Below are positions 32,421 to 41,579 of a DNA stretch of 64,000 bases, one piece after another. The stretch spans positions 1 through 64,000 of the forward strand of contig NZ_LFIP02000009.1 in the NCBI RefSeq assembly GCF_001189235.2, in the 5' to 3' direction. A program made the translations under genes and the position numbers. The notes beneath the pieces were generated by a model. The model worked only from the letters and a program-made list of their open reading frames with translations. It made no database searches and was not told the origin of the DNA. Source of the stretch: Bradyrhizobium embrapense (GTDB taxonomy: Bacteria > Pseudomonadota > Alphaproteobacteria > Rhizobiales > Xanthobacteraceae). The stretch's first letter is position 1; each line of letters starts with the position of its first letter.

Positions 32421-33149
32421 ATGGCGAAGCAGTTGGAAGGCAAGGTCGCAGCCGTGACCGGGGCGGCGTCGGGCATCGGACTTGCAAGCAGCGAGGCGAT
32501 GCTGGCCGCCGGTGCGCACGTGGTGATGGTCGACCGTGACGCGGCCGCGCTGCAAGCGATTGCCGGCAGGCACGGCGATGCGGTGATCCCGCTGGTCATC
32601 GACCTGCTTGATCCGAAGGCCTGCGCGACGCTTCTGCCAAAGATCCTCGAACAAGCCGGCCAGCTCGACATCCTGCACGCCAATGCGGGAATCTACGTCG
32701 GCGGCGATCTCGTCGACGCCGATAGCAGCGCGATCGACCGGATGCTGAACCTCAACGTCAACGTCGTGATGAAGAATGTGCATGACGTGCTGCCGCACAT
32801 GATCGCGCGCGGGACCGGCGACATCATCGTGACGAGCTCGCTCGCCGCGCATTTCCCGACGCCGTGGGAGCCGGTCTATGCCTCGTCGAAATGGGCGATC
32901 AACTGCTTCGTGCAGACGGTGCGGCGCCAGGTGTTCAGGCACGGCATTCGCGTCGGCTCGGTCTCGCCCGGGCCGGTGATCAGCGCACTACTCGCGGACT
33001 GGCCGGCGGAGAAGCTCGCGGAGGCCAAGGCGGCGGGCAGCCTGCTGGAGGCGAGCGAGGTCGCCGAGGTCGTGATGTTCATGCTGACCCGGCCGCGCGG
33101 CATGACGATTCGCGATGTCGTGATGCTGCCGACGAATTTCGATCTGTAG
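32421..33149 (+). CDS. Short-chain dehydrogenase/reductase
   Basis: A 242-residue SDR starting MAKQLEGKVAAVTGAASGIG (cofactor motif), with HANAGIYVGG in place of the usual NNAG, catalytic TSSLAAHF and the YASSKWA Tyr-x-x-x-Lys site, then SPGPVISALLADW. GGAG lies before the ATG at 32421. It resembles polyol or ribitol dehydrogenase-type SDRs. It follows the LysR gene by about 100 bp but has no clear functional link to it. Confidence 0.9.
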   Translation: MAKQLEGKVAAVTGAASGIGLASSEAMLAAGAHVVMVDRDAAALQAIAGRHGDAVIPLVIDLLDPKACATLLPKILEQAGQLDILHANAGIYVGGDLVDADSSAIDRMLNLNVNVVMKNVHDVLPHMIARGTGDIIVTSSLAAHFPTPWEPVYASSKWAINCFVQTVRRQVFRHGIRVGSVSPGPVISALLADWPAEKLAEAKAAGSLLEASEVAEVVMFMLTRPRGMTIRDVVMLPTNFDL

Positions 33150-33167
33150 CGGAGCGTTCCTGCCGCC

Positions 33168-34385
33168 TCAGGCGGCGCCGCGATCGAACGCCGGCGTGGA
33201 GTCTTTTTTCGTCAGCCGGCGCAGGGCCGCAACGTTGGTGGCGACGGAGGCGAGGCGGCACTGTGCCTTGCCGTCGGATTTCGCCTCGTACAGCGCGGCA
33301 TCGGCAACGGCTAGGAGCTCCTCGGCCTCAGTGCCGTGCTCGGGCGATACGGCGACACCAACGCTGACGCCGACCTTTGCGAAGGTGCCGTCGGCCAGCC
33401 GCTAGGGCAACGTGACAGCCTGGATGATGCGCTGGCCGATCCCGAGCGCCTGCTCGGCGCCGGCGCCGTTCGCCAGCACCACGAATTCATCGCCGCCGAG
33501 CCGTGCGATCACCGCGGTCTCGGGCAGCGCGCGCCGCAGCCGCTCGGCGGCCAGCATCAGCACCTGGTCGCCGGCCGCATGGCCATAGGTGTCGTTGATC
33601 GGCTTGAAATCGTCGAGGTCGAGGAATAGCAGCGCGAACGGCTTGCGATGTCCGGCCGGAGCCGCCAGCTTCGTGTTCAGCGCGGCGACGAAACCGGCGC
33701 GATTGCGCAGGCCGGTCAGGGTGTCGTGATGGGCAAGGTGGCCGTTCTCGCGCTCGGCGCGCATGGTCGCGATCAGCATCTTGTTGAGGCGAAAGGCCGC
33801 GACCGTCATCGCCGCGAGATACATCGGCACCTGCAGGAATACGATGAACAGCAGCGGCTCGCCGCCCAGCGCCGCGCCGGGCACGATCGGCCCGAGGCTG
33901 AGCAGGATCATGGTTCCGGCAAGGCGCGGGGCGCTGAAGTTGCGGAAGCAGATGCCGCCGACCATTGCCGCCGCAGACAGCGAGGCCAGCATCGCAACCA
34001 CCCAATCGCCGCTTGCAAGGCTGATCAGCATGCCGAAGCCGACGCTCGCGCTCCAGGCGACCGCAAGGACGAGGTGGAGATCGGTCGGCGTCGGCCGCCC
34101 TTCGCGTGCCGCGCGATGCGCAGCCACGAGCACCGCCAGTCGCGAGAGGCAGATGACGAGTTCGAGGATGACCCAGGCGATGAACGGCGCGGTCGGCTCG
34201 CGGATCGCAATCACGGCTGCGACTGCGACCGTATTGACCGCGCCGGCCGCGAACACCGGCAGCGAGCCATAGAGATCCCCGATCAGCGCCGCGCGGATGT
34301 CATCCGGCACGCCCGGACCCGCATCGGCGAGCCAGCGCGTCACGCCCCAGCGCGGCTGGCTGTATCGTCCTGTTTCGGACTGCAT
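33168..34385 (-). pseudogene. Membrane-bound diguanylate cyclase interrupted by one in-frame TAG
   Basis: The intact frame would encode about 405 residues: an N-terminal domain with some six TM segments (residues 40-205), then a GGDEF domain with HHDTLTGLRNRAGF, LFLDLDDFKPINDTYGHAAG and the active-site RLGGDEF. After IIQAVTLP the frame meets TAG (33402-33404), then continues without a gap as RLADGTFAKVGVSVGVAVSP and ADAALYEAKSDGKAQCR to a TGA at 33168. Family members have LxxPYRL here, so a Tyr codon TAC has probably become TAG. The truncated 327-residue product keeps the GGDEF motif but lacks the last strands and helix. It is likely inactive unless the codon is read through or a sequencing error. 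Confidence 0.85.
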
Positions 34386-34760
34386 TGTTCTTGCCTCGTA
34401 CTTTCACGTCGCAACTGACCCGGCCGGACCTAACAGGCGTTTAAGGCCGCGGCGGATCGCGCGGTGTGATTGACGACAGGTAAATCCGGCGGGCGATCGC
34501 GCCGCTGAATACCGATGCCGGAGGCTGCGATGCGGCCGTTGGCCGCGCCGATCCGTTCGGCCAGCGGTTAATTTTCGACCGGCAGCGGTCGCGTGTTGCG
34601 GTGATATCGCGGTGATCCTATGAGTTGACCGGGCAGGCGCGACATCTCGCCTGTCGGGCACTCCGGAACGGGTGCCGGCAATCTGCAATGCGCCTGGCGT
34701 CGCGGCGTTCGGCGGCCAGTTCTACCGGTTGATGGCTGGCACGACGCCGATACGATTCAG
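34386..34760. other. Intergenic region, no gene recognised
   Basis: About 375 bp upstream of the GGDEF and AAC(3) genes (divergent). No convincing coding frame, repeat or operator was seen. It must contain both promoters. Confidence 0.5.
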
Positions 34761-35579
34761 ATGACAGAACATAACCTCGTCGCTGCAAGCAGCGAGCCGC
34801 GCACCCGGGACAGCCTCATCCGTGATCTGCGTCGCCTCGGCGTGCAGCCGGGCGAGACGCTTCTGGTCCATTGCGCTATGAGCAGGCTTGGTTGGGTGGC
34901 CGGCGGCTCGGAAGCCGTGGTGCGTGCGTTGCTCGGCGCGGTCACCGACGGCGGCACGCTGGTGATGCCCGCGCAATCATCGCAACTCAGCGACCCCGCC
35001 AATTGGCGCGCCCCGGCTGTCCCGCAAGAATGGATCGAGACGATCCGCGCGAATTTGCCTGCCTTCGACCCGCGCACGACGCCGACCCGCGACATGGGCG
35101 CCGTCGCCGAGCTGTTCCGGACCTGGCCAAGCGCACAACGGAGCCAGCATCCGACCTGCTCGTTTGCCGCACTGGGTCCCGAGGCGGAGAAGATCACCGC
35201 GCAGCAGCCGCTTGGTGCGCCGTTCGGTGACGAGGGGCCGCTCGGATATCTCTACCGATCGTCCGCGCGGATCCTGCTGCTTGGCGCCGGCTTCGATGCC
35301 TGCACCGCGTTCCACTTGGCCGAGCAACGGGCGTGGCCGGGCTTGCCGCGCATCGCGGAAGGCTCACCCATGGTCGTCGACGGCGAGCGCCGCTGGGTTC
35401 GGTTCGACGTTGCTGCGGCATATCCGGACGGCTTTCCGGAGATCGGCGCGCAATTGCTCCGGCAGGGGCTGGTTCGGAGCGGCAGCGTCGGCGCCGCCAC
35501 CTGCCATCTGATGTCGTTGCCGCGCATCGTCGACGCGGCCGCCGGGATCATGGCCGCGCAGCCATTTCCGTTCAGATGA
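34761..35579 (+). CDS. Aminoglycoside N(3)-acetyltransferase-like protein
   Basis: A 272-residue protein of the AAC(3)/YokD Antibiotic_NAT family, which transfers acetyl from acetyl-CoA to an amino group. Motifs: DSLIRDLRRLGVQPGETLLV, HCAMSRLGWVAGGSEAVVRA, GGTLVMPAQSS, then the conserved RSQHPTCSFAALG with the catalytic His, and PFGDEGPLGYLY. Length is normal. Chromosomal homologs are frequent in soil bacteria, and many do not confer resistance. It stands alone between the GGDEF and TetR genes. Confidence 0.88.
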   Translation: MTEHNLVAASSEPRTRDSLIRDLRRLGVQPGETLLVHCAMSRLGWVAGGSEAVVRALLGAVTDGGTLVMPAQSSQLSDPANWRAPAVPQEWIETIRANLPAFDPRTTPTRDMGAVAELFRTWPSAQRSQHPTCSFAALGPEAEKITAQQPLGAPFGDEGPLGYLYRSSARILLLGAGFDACTAFHLAEQRAWPGLPRIAEGSPMVVDGERRWVRFDVAAAYPDGFPEIGAQLLRQGLVRSGSVGAATCHLMSLPRIVDAAAGIMAAQPFPFR

Positions 35580-35595
35580 AACGGGCGCGCGGCGC

Positions 35596-36255
35596 CTAGA
35601 CTGCCATGAGTTCGTCCGCGCGGCCCGCGCGCTTCGCCTTCTTCAGCCTGGCCGGCGCGAACAGATTGCTTGCGGCAAGACCCGCGGTATCGGCAACGGT
35701 CGGATCGCATGACACCATGGCGGCGACGATGGCGCCGTCGATCAACAGCGCGAGCTGATGCGCGAGCACCGCCGGCTCAGCCGCGCCCATCTCGCTGGCG
35801 AGCTTCTCGATATGCGCCAGCACCACCTTCTTGTGCTTCAGTGCGATGTTGCGGAACTGCTTGGCGTCCTTGTCGTGCTCGGCGACCGCGTTGATGAAGG
35901 GACAGCCGTAGAAGCGCTCCTCAGCAAACCAGCTCTTCAGGGCAGGGAAGATCCGCGCCAGCTTGGTCTGCGGATCGCCGCCGCCGGCCTCGATTGCGCC
36001 GATGAACCATTCGCGCCATTGCCGGCCTTCGCTCTCCAGCACGGCATGCACGAGGTTGGTCTTCGAGCCGAACAATTTGTAGAGCGTGGTTTTGGCGGTG
36101 CCGGCCTCGTCGATGATCGCATCGATGCCGGTGGCGTTGATGCCGTTCTTGCAGAACAGATGCGTCGCCGCACTCAAGAGGCGCCCGCGTGCGGACTCGT
36201 CGTCGCCGGCGGCGAACGCGGCGGCAGGTTTTTTCTTCGCAATCGTTTTGGCCAT
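35596..36255 (-). CDS. TetR-family regulator divergent from osmC-like gene
   Basis: A 219-residue TetR repressor. The N-terminal helix-turn-helix reads RGRLLSAATHLFCKNGINAT, GIDAIIDEAGTAKTTLYKLF; the C-terminal ligand domain has the WFAEERFYGCPFINAVAEHD stretch seen in the LmrA/YxaF-like branch, which binds AGACCG-type palindromes. The ATG at 36255 (MAKTIAKKKPAA) is chosen; a longer frame to 36291 has no better ribosome site. A matching palindrome lies in front of the divergent osmC-like gene, so it probably represses it. Confidence 0.9.
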   Translation of the reverse strand: MAKTIAKKKPAAAFAAGDDESARGRLLSAATHLFCKNGINATGIDAIIDEAGTAKTTLYKLFGSKTNLVHAVLESEGRQWREWFIGAIEAGGGDPQTKLARIFPALKSWFAEERFYGCPFINAVAEHDKDAKQFRNIALKHKKVVLAHIEKLASEMGAAEPAVLAHQLALLIDGAIVAAMVSCDPTVADTAGLAASNLFAPARLKKAKRAGRADELMAV

Positions 36256-36473
36256 GCGCGGCAGTAAATCGGAGCGCGGTGAAATCATCAAGTCGCATCT
36301 TCACGGGGGCGGGCATGTGCGCCGTCCTGCGCTCAAAGTAATCGCGGCAGCGCGGCAGATGCACCGCGTTTGAGCAGCCGCGCCCTGATCAATCCGTAGG
36401 CAGGCAGGGCTAACCGGCTGCGCGATTTCACCTTTTGATCTGGCGGAGGACTGGCACGCTTCGTGCAGGAAAC

Positions 36474-36487
36474 AGACCGTTCGGTAT
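36474..36487. promoter_or_regulatory. Candidate TetR operator AGACCG-TT-CGGTAT
   Basis: AGACCGTTCGGTAT matches the TAGACCR-NN-YGGTCTA-type operator of YxaF/LmrA TetR proteins at five of six positions per arm. It lies 36 bp before the osmC-like start. Confidence 0.55.
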
Positions 36488-36522
36488 CCTGACCAAATCC
36501 ATCGCTCCCAGGGAGAAAACTG

Positions 36523-37065
36523 ATGACCGCTGTCGCTCAAAAAACCGCACTGACCGGCTGCCTCGCGCCGATCGACAGAGGCGGGCTCGAGCAGCTGATT
36601 GCCAACGGCAAGGCCAACCCGAAGGTGATCAAGACCTTGAAGTGCAGAACGGTGGCCGAGGGCAAGTTCCGTCACGCCAACTACATCCGAAACCTCGCGC
36701 CCTACATCGTCGACGAGCCGCCGGGCTTGCTCGGCGACGACACCGCGCCCAATCCGTCGGAGGCCTCGCTCGCCGCGCTCGGCTCCTGCCTTGCGGTCGG
36801 CCTGCACGCCAACGCGGTGCATCGCGGCTGGATCGTCAACAAGCTCGAGCTCGAGCTCGAGGGCGATCTCAACATCACCGCAGTGTGGGGCACCGGCGAC
36901 GTCAGCGAGAAGCCGGTCGGCTTCACCGATGTCCGCGTCAAGGTCGACATGGAATGCGAGGGCGTCGCGCAGGACGAGATCGACGCGCTGGTGGCGCATG
37001 TGAAGAAGTGGTCGCCGGTCGCCAACACCTTCACCCGTCCCGTCAATCTCGAGGTCAGCGCGTAA
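36523..37065 (+). CDS. OsmC-family protein (peroxide-related)
   Basis: A 180-residue OsmC/Ohr-fold protein. The peroxidatic-type Cys89 is in SLAALGSCLAVGLHANAV and a second Cys145 in VDMECEG, the expected pair for thiol peroxidase activity on organic hydroperoxides. The N-terminal 40 residues are longer than in OsmC proper and match the 'OsmC family protein' subgroup often found next to rhodanese or flavin enzymes. GGGAG lies before the ATG. It is the first gene of a same-strand run with a flavin enzyme and a rhodanese. Confidence 0.9.
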   Translation: MTAVAQKTALTGCLAPIDRGGLEQLIANGKANPKVIKTLKCRTVAEGKFRHANYIRNLAPYIVDEPPGLLGDDTAPNPSEASLAALGSCLAVGLHANAVHRGWIVNKLELELEGDLNITAVWGTGDVSEKPVGFTDVRVKVDMECEGVAQDEIDALVAHVKKWSPVANTFTRPVNLEVSA

Positions 37066-37101
37066 ACGCTCGATCGGCAATTCAAGGTGCGGAGACCAAC
37101 C

Positions 37102-38229
37102 ATGGGTTCACTGGCTTTATCGCGGGTCGCAGCTCAAGATCCCGCACCGACCATCACCGACGAGGTCGCGCGTCTCGCCCGTCAGGAGCTGGCACCGCTC
37201 GCATCCGCGATCGATGCCGGCTCGGTCTATCCCGGCGAATTCCTGCGCCGGCTCGGCAAGGTCGGTGCGTGGAGCAGCCACGTGCCGCAGGAGGGGCCTG
37301 CCGACCTCCGCTGGGCGATCCAGTCGATGGCCGCGCTCGGCGAGGTCTGCGGCGCCACCGCCTTCATGGCGTGGTGCCAGAACACGCTGGTCTGGTACGT
37401 CGCCAATTCCACCAATGTGAAGCTCGCCGCGCGCTTCGGCAACTGCTTCTCCAGCGGGCGTGCGCTCGGCGGCACCGGGCTCTCCAACCCGATGAAGAGC
37501 TTCTTCGGCATCGAGCGGCTGAAGCTGAAGGGCCGCAAGGTCGATGGCGGCTACATCGTCCGCGGCGCGCTGCCTTGGGTGTCCAATCTCGGCCCCGACC
37601 ACTACTTCGGCACGATCTTCGAGCGCGAGGACGAGGGCAACAAAGGCGAGCCGGGCGGCACGGTCATGTTCCTCGCTGACTGCGCCGATCCCGCGATCAC
37701 GCTGACGCCGTGCAAGCCGTTCCTGGCGATGGACGGCACCGGCACTTACGGCGTCCAGTTCCGCGACGTGTTCGTGCCTGACGAGTTGATCCTGGCGGAA
37801 CCGGCTGCACCGTTCGTCAGGAAGATCCGCGCCGGGTTCATCCTGCTGCAGGCCGGCATGGGCCTCGGCCTGATGAGGGATTGCATCAACATCATGGACG
37901 AGGTCCACGCGCCGCTCGGTCACGTCAACCGCTATCTGCCGCAGCAGCCGCTGCAGTTCCGCGAGCTTCTTGCCGAGTTCGAGAAGGAGGCGATGACGCT
38001 GGCCAGCGATCCCTACAACACCGACGACAGCTACTGGCGACGTGTCGTCGCGCTGCGCCTGCGGATCGGCGATGCCAGCGTCGCGTTCGCGCATGCGGCG
38101 ATGCTCCATTGCGGTGCGCGCGGCTACCTGATGAGCCACCGCGCCCAGCGCAGGCTGCGCGAAGCCTATTTCGTCGCCATCGTCACGCCCGCCACCAAGC
38201 AGCTGCGCAAGATGCTGGCTGACGGCTGA
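37102..38229 (+). CDS. Acyl-CoA dehydrogenase-like flavoprotein
   Basis: A 375-residue protein of the acyl-CoA dehydrogenase fold: N-terminal helices (residues 15-110), a beta domain with GGTGLSNPMKSFFGIERLKL and KVDGGYIVRGALPWVSNLGP, and C-terminal helices. The usual catalytic Glu of true acyl-CoA dehydrogenases is not evident, so it may be a flavin-dependent oxidoreductase or monooxygenase of the DszC/SfnB group used on sulfur compounds. It is 37 bp after the osmC-like gene and 46 bp before the rhodanese gene. GGAG before ATG 37102 is better than a GTG at 37087. Confidence 0.8.
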   Translation: MGSLALSRVAAQDPAPTITDEVARLARQELAPLASAIDAGSVYPGEFLRRLGKVGAWSSHVPQEGPADLRWAIQSMAALGEVCGATAFMAWCQNTLVWYVANSTNVKLAARFGNCFSSGRALGGTGLSNPMKSFFGIERLKLKGRKVDGGYIVRGALPWVSNLGPDHYFGTIFEREDEGNKGEPGGTVMFLADCADPAITLTPCKPFLAMDGTGTYGVQFRDVFVPDELILAEPAAPFVRKIRAGFILLQAGMGLGLMRDCINIMDEVHAPLGHVNRYLPQQPLQFRELLAEFEKEAMTLASDPYNTDDSYWRRVVALRLRIGDASVAFAHAAMLHCGARGYLMSHRAQRRLREAYFVAIVTPATKQLRKMLADG

Positions 38230-38275
38230 AGGAGTTCGGGACCACCACGACTGCAACCACGAACAGGAGAGAGCC

Positions 38276-39154
38276 ATGACGGACGTTCTGATCACCGCCG
38301 GCGAACTTGCCGAGCTCGTCAAGAAAGAGCCGTGTGTCATCATCGACACGCGGAATCCGGATGCCTATGCGGGCGGCCATTTGCCCGGTGCCGTCAATGT
38401 GCATGACATCTTCACGTTCCTGGCGACCTCGACGCCGGAGGGCATCCACGAACTGAAGACCAAGTTCGCCGATGCCTTCGGCGCCGCCGGTCTATCCGGC
38501 AAGGAGACCGCCGTGATCTACGAGCAATCGATGAATTCCGGCTTCGGCCAGTCCTGCCGCGGCTACTATTTGCTGACGATGCTCGGCTATCCCAAGGTGA
38601 AGGTGCTGCATGGCGGCTTCGATGCCTGGAAGGCGGCCGACCTTCCCGTGACCACCGACGTTGCGGTGCCGCCGAAGGCCTCCTTTGCGATCGTGCCGGA
38701 GGCCGGCGACATCATGATCGACGCCAAGGCGATGCTGGCGGCGGTCGGCAAGCCTGGCGTCGCGATCCTCGACGTGCGCGACGTCGACGAATGGATCGGC
38801 GAAAGCTCGTCTCCTTATGGGAAGGATTTCTGCCCACGCAAGGGCCGCATCCCCGGCGCGGTGTGGCTCGAATGGTACCGGATGATGAAGCCGACCGCCG
38901 AGGGCCCACGCTTCAAGTCGAAGGACGAAATCCTGGCGGAGTGTGCGACCGTCGGCATCTCGCAGACCACGCCGGTCTATCTGTACTGCTTCAAGGGGGC
39001 GCGCGCCTCGAACACCTTCCTGGCGCTGAAGAACGCCGGCGTGAAGGACGTGCGGATGTACTTCGGCTCCTGGAACGAATGGTCGCGCGACCCCTCGCTG
39101 CCGATCGATGAGGGCTTGCCGACCGCGGCCGTCGTCACGGGCAAGGCGGCATAG
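38276..39154 (+). CDS. Two-domain rhodanese sulfurtransferase
   Basis: A 292-residue protein with two rhodanese modules. The N-terminal one (5-125) has IIDTRNPDAYAGGHLPGAVN and an inactive loop, and the C-terminal one (145-280) has ILDVRDVDEW, RIPGAVWLEW and the active-site Cys238 in YLYCFKGARAS. Such enzymes transfer sulfane sulfur, for example from thiosulfate or mercaptopyruvate to cyanide, giving thiocyanate. It lies directly upstream of the cyanate transport and cyanase operon, with a terminator hairpin between. The pairing suggests a shared C-N/sulfur detoxification role, which is inference. Confidence 0.92.
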   Translation: MTDVLITAGELAELVKKEPCVIIDTRNPDAYAGGHLPGAVNVHDIFTFLATSTPEGIHELKTKFADAFGAAGLSGKETAVIYEQSMNSGFGQSCRGYYLLTMLGYPKVKVLHGGFDAWKAADLPVTTDVAVPPKASFAIVPEAGDIMIDAKAMLAAVGKPGVAILDVRDVDEWIGESSSPYGKDFCPRKGRIPGAVWLEWYRMMKPTAEGPRFKSKDEILAECATVGISQTTPVYLYCFKGARASNTFLALKNAGVKDVRMYFGSWNEWSRDPSLPIDEGLPTAAVVTGKAA

Positions 39155-39169
39155 AACCTGCATGTTTGT

Positions 39170-39204
39170 CGGCGTCCGGCGGCGCAAAGCGCGGCCGGAC
39201 GCCG
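39170..39204 (+). terminator. Terminator hairpin after the rhodanese gene
   Basis: CGGCGTCCGGC (39170-39180) pairs perfectly with GCCGGACGCCG (39194-39204). It separates the osmC/flavin/rhodanese unit from the cyanate operon. Confidence 0.7.
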
Positions 39205-39260
39205 ATCAATGAACCGGATCGCGGAGCTCTCCCCGTTTCGGTGCGACAATGGGGCGCAGC

Positions 39261-40652
39261 ATGTCCACCTTTGACGATCCCTTCGATGCCGATCGCGCGC
39301 TCACGCGGTCCGGCTGCGCCTGCGGCCAGCATCGCTCGACGGCCGAGCACGATCAGTCCGCACGTACGTGGCGCTGTGAACCGGTGGCCGGCGTTAGCGA
39401 GGAGAAGCGGTACGAAGGCATCGTCGCGTCGGCGGTGATGCGGGCGGTGTTTCCGCAAGACATTGCGCGCCGCGCCTTCCTGAAATCGGTCGGTGCCGCG
39501 ACCGCGCTCGCCGCGCTGTCGGAGTTCTTCCCGCTGAAGACGGCGACGGAGGCGTTCGCCGACGCCGGAACACCGGAGAAGAAGGATCTCAAGGTCGGCT
39601 TCATCCCGATCACCTGCGCGACCCCGATCATTATGGCCGCGCCACTCGGCTTCTATGCCAAGCAGGGCCTCAACGTCGAGGTGGTGAAGACCGCCGGCTG
39701 GGCGGTCATTCGCGACAAGACCATCAACAAGGAATATGACGCAGCCCACATGCTGGCACCGATGCCGATCGCGATCTCGCTCGGGCTTGGTGCCAACGCC
39801 ATTCCGTTCACGGTGCCCGCGATCGAGAACATCAACGGGCAGGGCATCACGCTTGCCATCAAGCACAAGGACAAGCGCGATCCAAAGGACTGGAAGGGCA
39901 TGAAGTTCGCCATTCCGTTCGACTACTCCATGCACAATTACCTGCTACGCTACTATCTCGCCGAGCACGGCCTCGATCCGGATACCGACGTGCAGCTCCG
40001 CTCGGTGCCGCCGCCGGAGATGGTCGCCAATCTGCGCGCCGACAACATCGACGGCTTCCTCGCGCCCGACAACATCTGCCAGCGCGCGATCTATGACGGC
40101 GTCGGTTTCCTGCACATCCTGTCCAAGGAGATCTGGGACGGCCATCCCTGCTGCAGCTTTGCCGCCAGCCGCGAGTTCATCACGACGGCGCCGAACTCGT
40201 TCGCGGCGCTGACGCGGGCGATCGTCGATGCCACCGGCTATGCATCGAAGGCCGAGAACCGCAAGCAGATCGCGGAAGCGATCGCGCCGGCCAACTACAT
40301 CAACGCGCCGGTGACGGTGCTGGAGCAGGTTTTGACCGGCACCTATGCCGACGGCCTCGGCGGCGTGAAGACCGATCCGAAGCGTGTCGACTTCGATCCG
40401 TTCCCCTGGCAGTCCTTTGCGGTGTGGATGCTGACGCAGATGAAGCGCTGGGGTCAGATCAAGGGCGACGTCGACTATCACGCGGTCGCCGAACAGGTCT
40501 ATCTCGCGACCGACACCAAGAAGGTGATGGCCGAGATGGGGCTTGCGCCGCCCGCCGCCTCGTACAAGTCGTTCTCGGTGATGGGCAAGAACTTCGATCC
40601 GGCCAAGCCCGACGATTATCTGGCGAGCTTCAAGATCAGGAAGTCGTCGTGA
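39261..40652 (+). CDS. cynA: Cyanate/nitrate-type ABC transporter substrate-binding protein, Tat-exported, with Cys/His N-terminal extension
   Basis: A 463-residue NrtA/CmpA/CynA-type binding protein. The mature domain starts at KKDLKVGFIPITCATPIIMA and carries the GIT-rich ligand lobe. The export signal is unusual: the Tat motif RRAFLKSVGAATALAALSEF begins only at residue 70, after an extension with Cys19, Cys21, His24, His30 and Cys39 (SGCACGQHRSTAEH). Similar extensions occur in rhizobial CynA/NrtA proteins. With permease, ATPase and cyanase immediately downstream, cyanate is the likely ligand. The start could be 39249 or 39261. Confidence 0.85.
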   Translation: MSTFDDPFDADRALTRSGCACGQHRSTAEHDQSARTWRCEPVAGVSEEKRYEGIVASAVMRAVFPQDIARRAFLKSVGAATALAALSEFFPLKTATEAFADAGTPEKKDLKVGFIPITCATPIIMAAPLGFYAKQGLNVEVVKTAGWAVIRDKTINKEYDAAHMLAPMPIAISLGLGANAIPFTVPAIENINGQGITLAIKHKDKRDPKDWKGMKFAIPFDYSMHNYLLRYYLAEHGLDPDTDVQLRSVPPPEMVANLRADNIDGFLAPDNICQRAIYDGVGFLHILSKEIWDGHPCCSFAASREFITTAPNSFAALTRAIVDATGYASKAENRKQIAEAIAPANYINAPVTVLEQVLTGTYADGLGGVKTDPKRVDFDPFPWQSFAVWMLTQMKRWGQIKGDVDYHAVAEQVYLATDTKKVMAEMGLAPPAASYKSFSVMGKNFDPAKPDDYLASFKIRKSS

Positions 40653-40737
40653 GGGGCGTGGCTACCCGCATGCTCGACGATACGGCACGGCGTATGGGTC
40701 CCGGCCTGCGCCAGGACGACGGGTTGAGGGAGCGCGC

Positions 40738-41577
40738 ATGACACTCTCACTCCGCCTCCGCGCCGCCATCGTCTCCATCGCGCTGCTCGCTGCCTTTCTC
40801 GGCGCCTGGCATCTTGCGACCCGCAGCACGGGGGCGACGGCCAATATGACTCCCGAATATGCAAAACTGATGGGGCTGACCGCAACCCAAGGCAAGTCCG
40901 CGATGCCCGGGCCGCTCGATGTCGGCGCCAAGCTTTGGGAGCATCTGAAGCGGCCGTTCTACGACAATGGGCCGAACGACAAGGGGCTCGGCATCCAGCT
41001 CGCCTATTCGATCGGGCGCGTCGGGCTCGGCTATCTGATCGCCGTCATCGTCGCGATCCCGCTCGGCTTCATGATCGGCATGTCGCCCTTGATCAGTAGG
41101 GCGCTCGATCCGTTCATCCAAGTGTTGAAGCCGATCTCGCCGCTGGCCTGGATGCCGCTGGCGCTCTACACCATCAAGGACTCCTCGATATCGGCGATTT
41201 TCGTCATCTTCATCTGCTCGGTGTGGCCGATGCTGCTCAACACCGCCTTCGGTGTCGCCGGCGTGCGCAAGGAGTGGATCAACGTCGCGCGCACGCTCGA
41301 GGTCGGCACCGTCAGGCGCGCCTTCACCGTGATCCTGCCGGCGGCGGCGCCGACGATCCTCACGGGCATGCGGATCTCGATCGGGATCGCCTGGCTCGTG
41401 ATCGTCGCCGCCGAGATGCTCGTTGGCGGCACCGGCATCGGCTATTTCGTCTGGAACGAGTGGAACAACCTGTCGATCACCAATGTGATCATCGCGATCC
41501 TTCTGATCGGCCTCGTCGGCATGCTACTCGACCAGGTGCTGGCGCGCTTCACGCGCATGGTGACGTTTCCGGAGTAG
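40738..41577 (+). CDS. cynB: Cyanate ABC transporter permease
   Basis: A 279-residue membrane protein with an N-terminal TM anchor and five further TM segments. The EAA-like loop reads GVRKEWINVARTLEVGTVRR followed by ILPAAAPTILTGMRIS, the BPD_transp_1 signature of NrtB/SsuC/CynB permeases. GAGGGAG lies before the ATG. It is 85 bp after the binding protein gene and 2 bp before the ATPase gene. Confidence 0.9.
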   Translation: MTLSLRLRAAIVSIALLAAFLGAWHLATRSTGATANMTPEYAKLMGLTATQGKSAMPGPLDVGAKLWEHLKRPFYDNGPNDKGLGIQLAYSIGRVGLGYLIAVIVAIPLGFMIGMSPLISRALDPFIQVLKPISPLAWMPLALYTIKDSSISAIFVIFICSVWPMLLNTAFGVAGVRKEWINVARTLEVGTVRRAFTVILPAAAPTILTGMRISIGIAWLVIVAAEMLVGGTGIGYFVWNEWNNLSITNVIIAILLIGLVGMLLDQVLARFTRMVTFPE

Positions 41578-41579
41578 CG

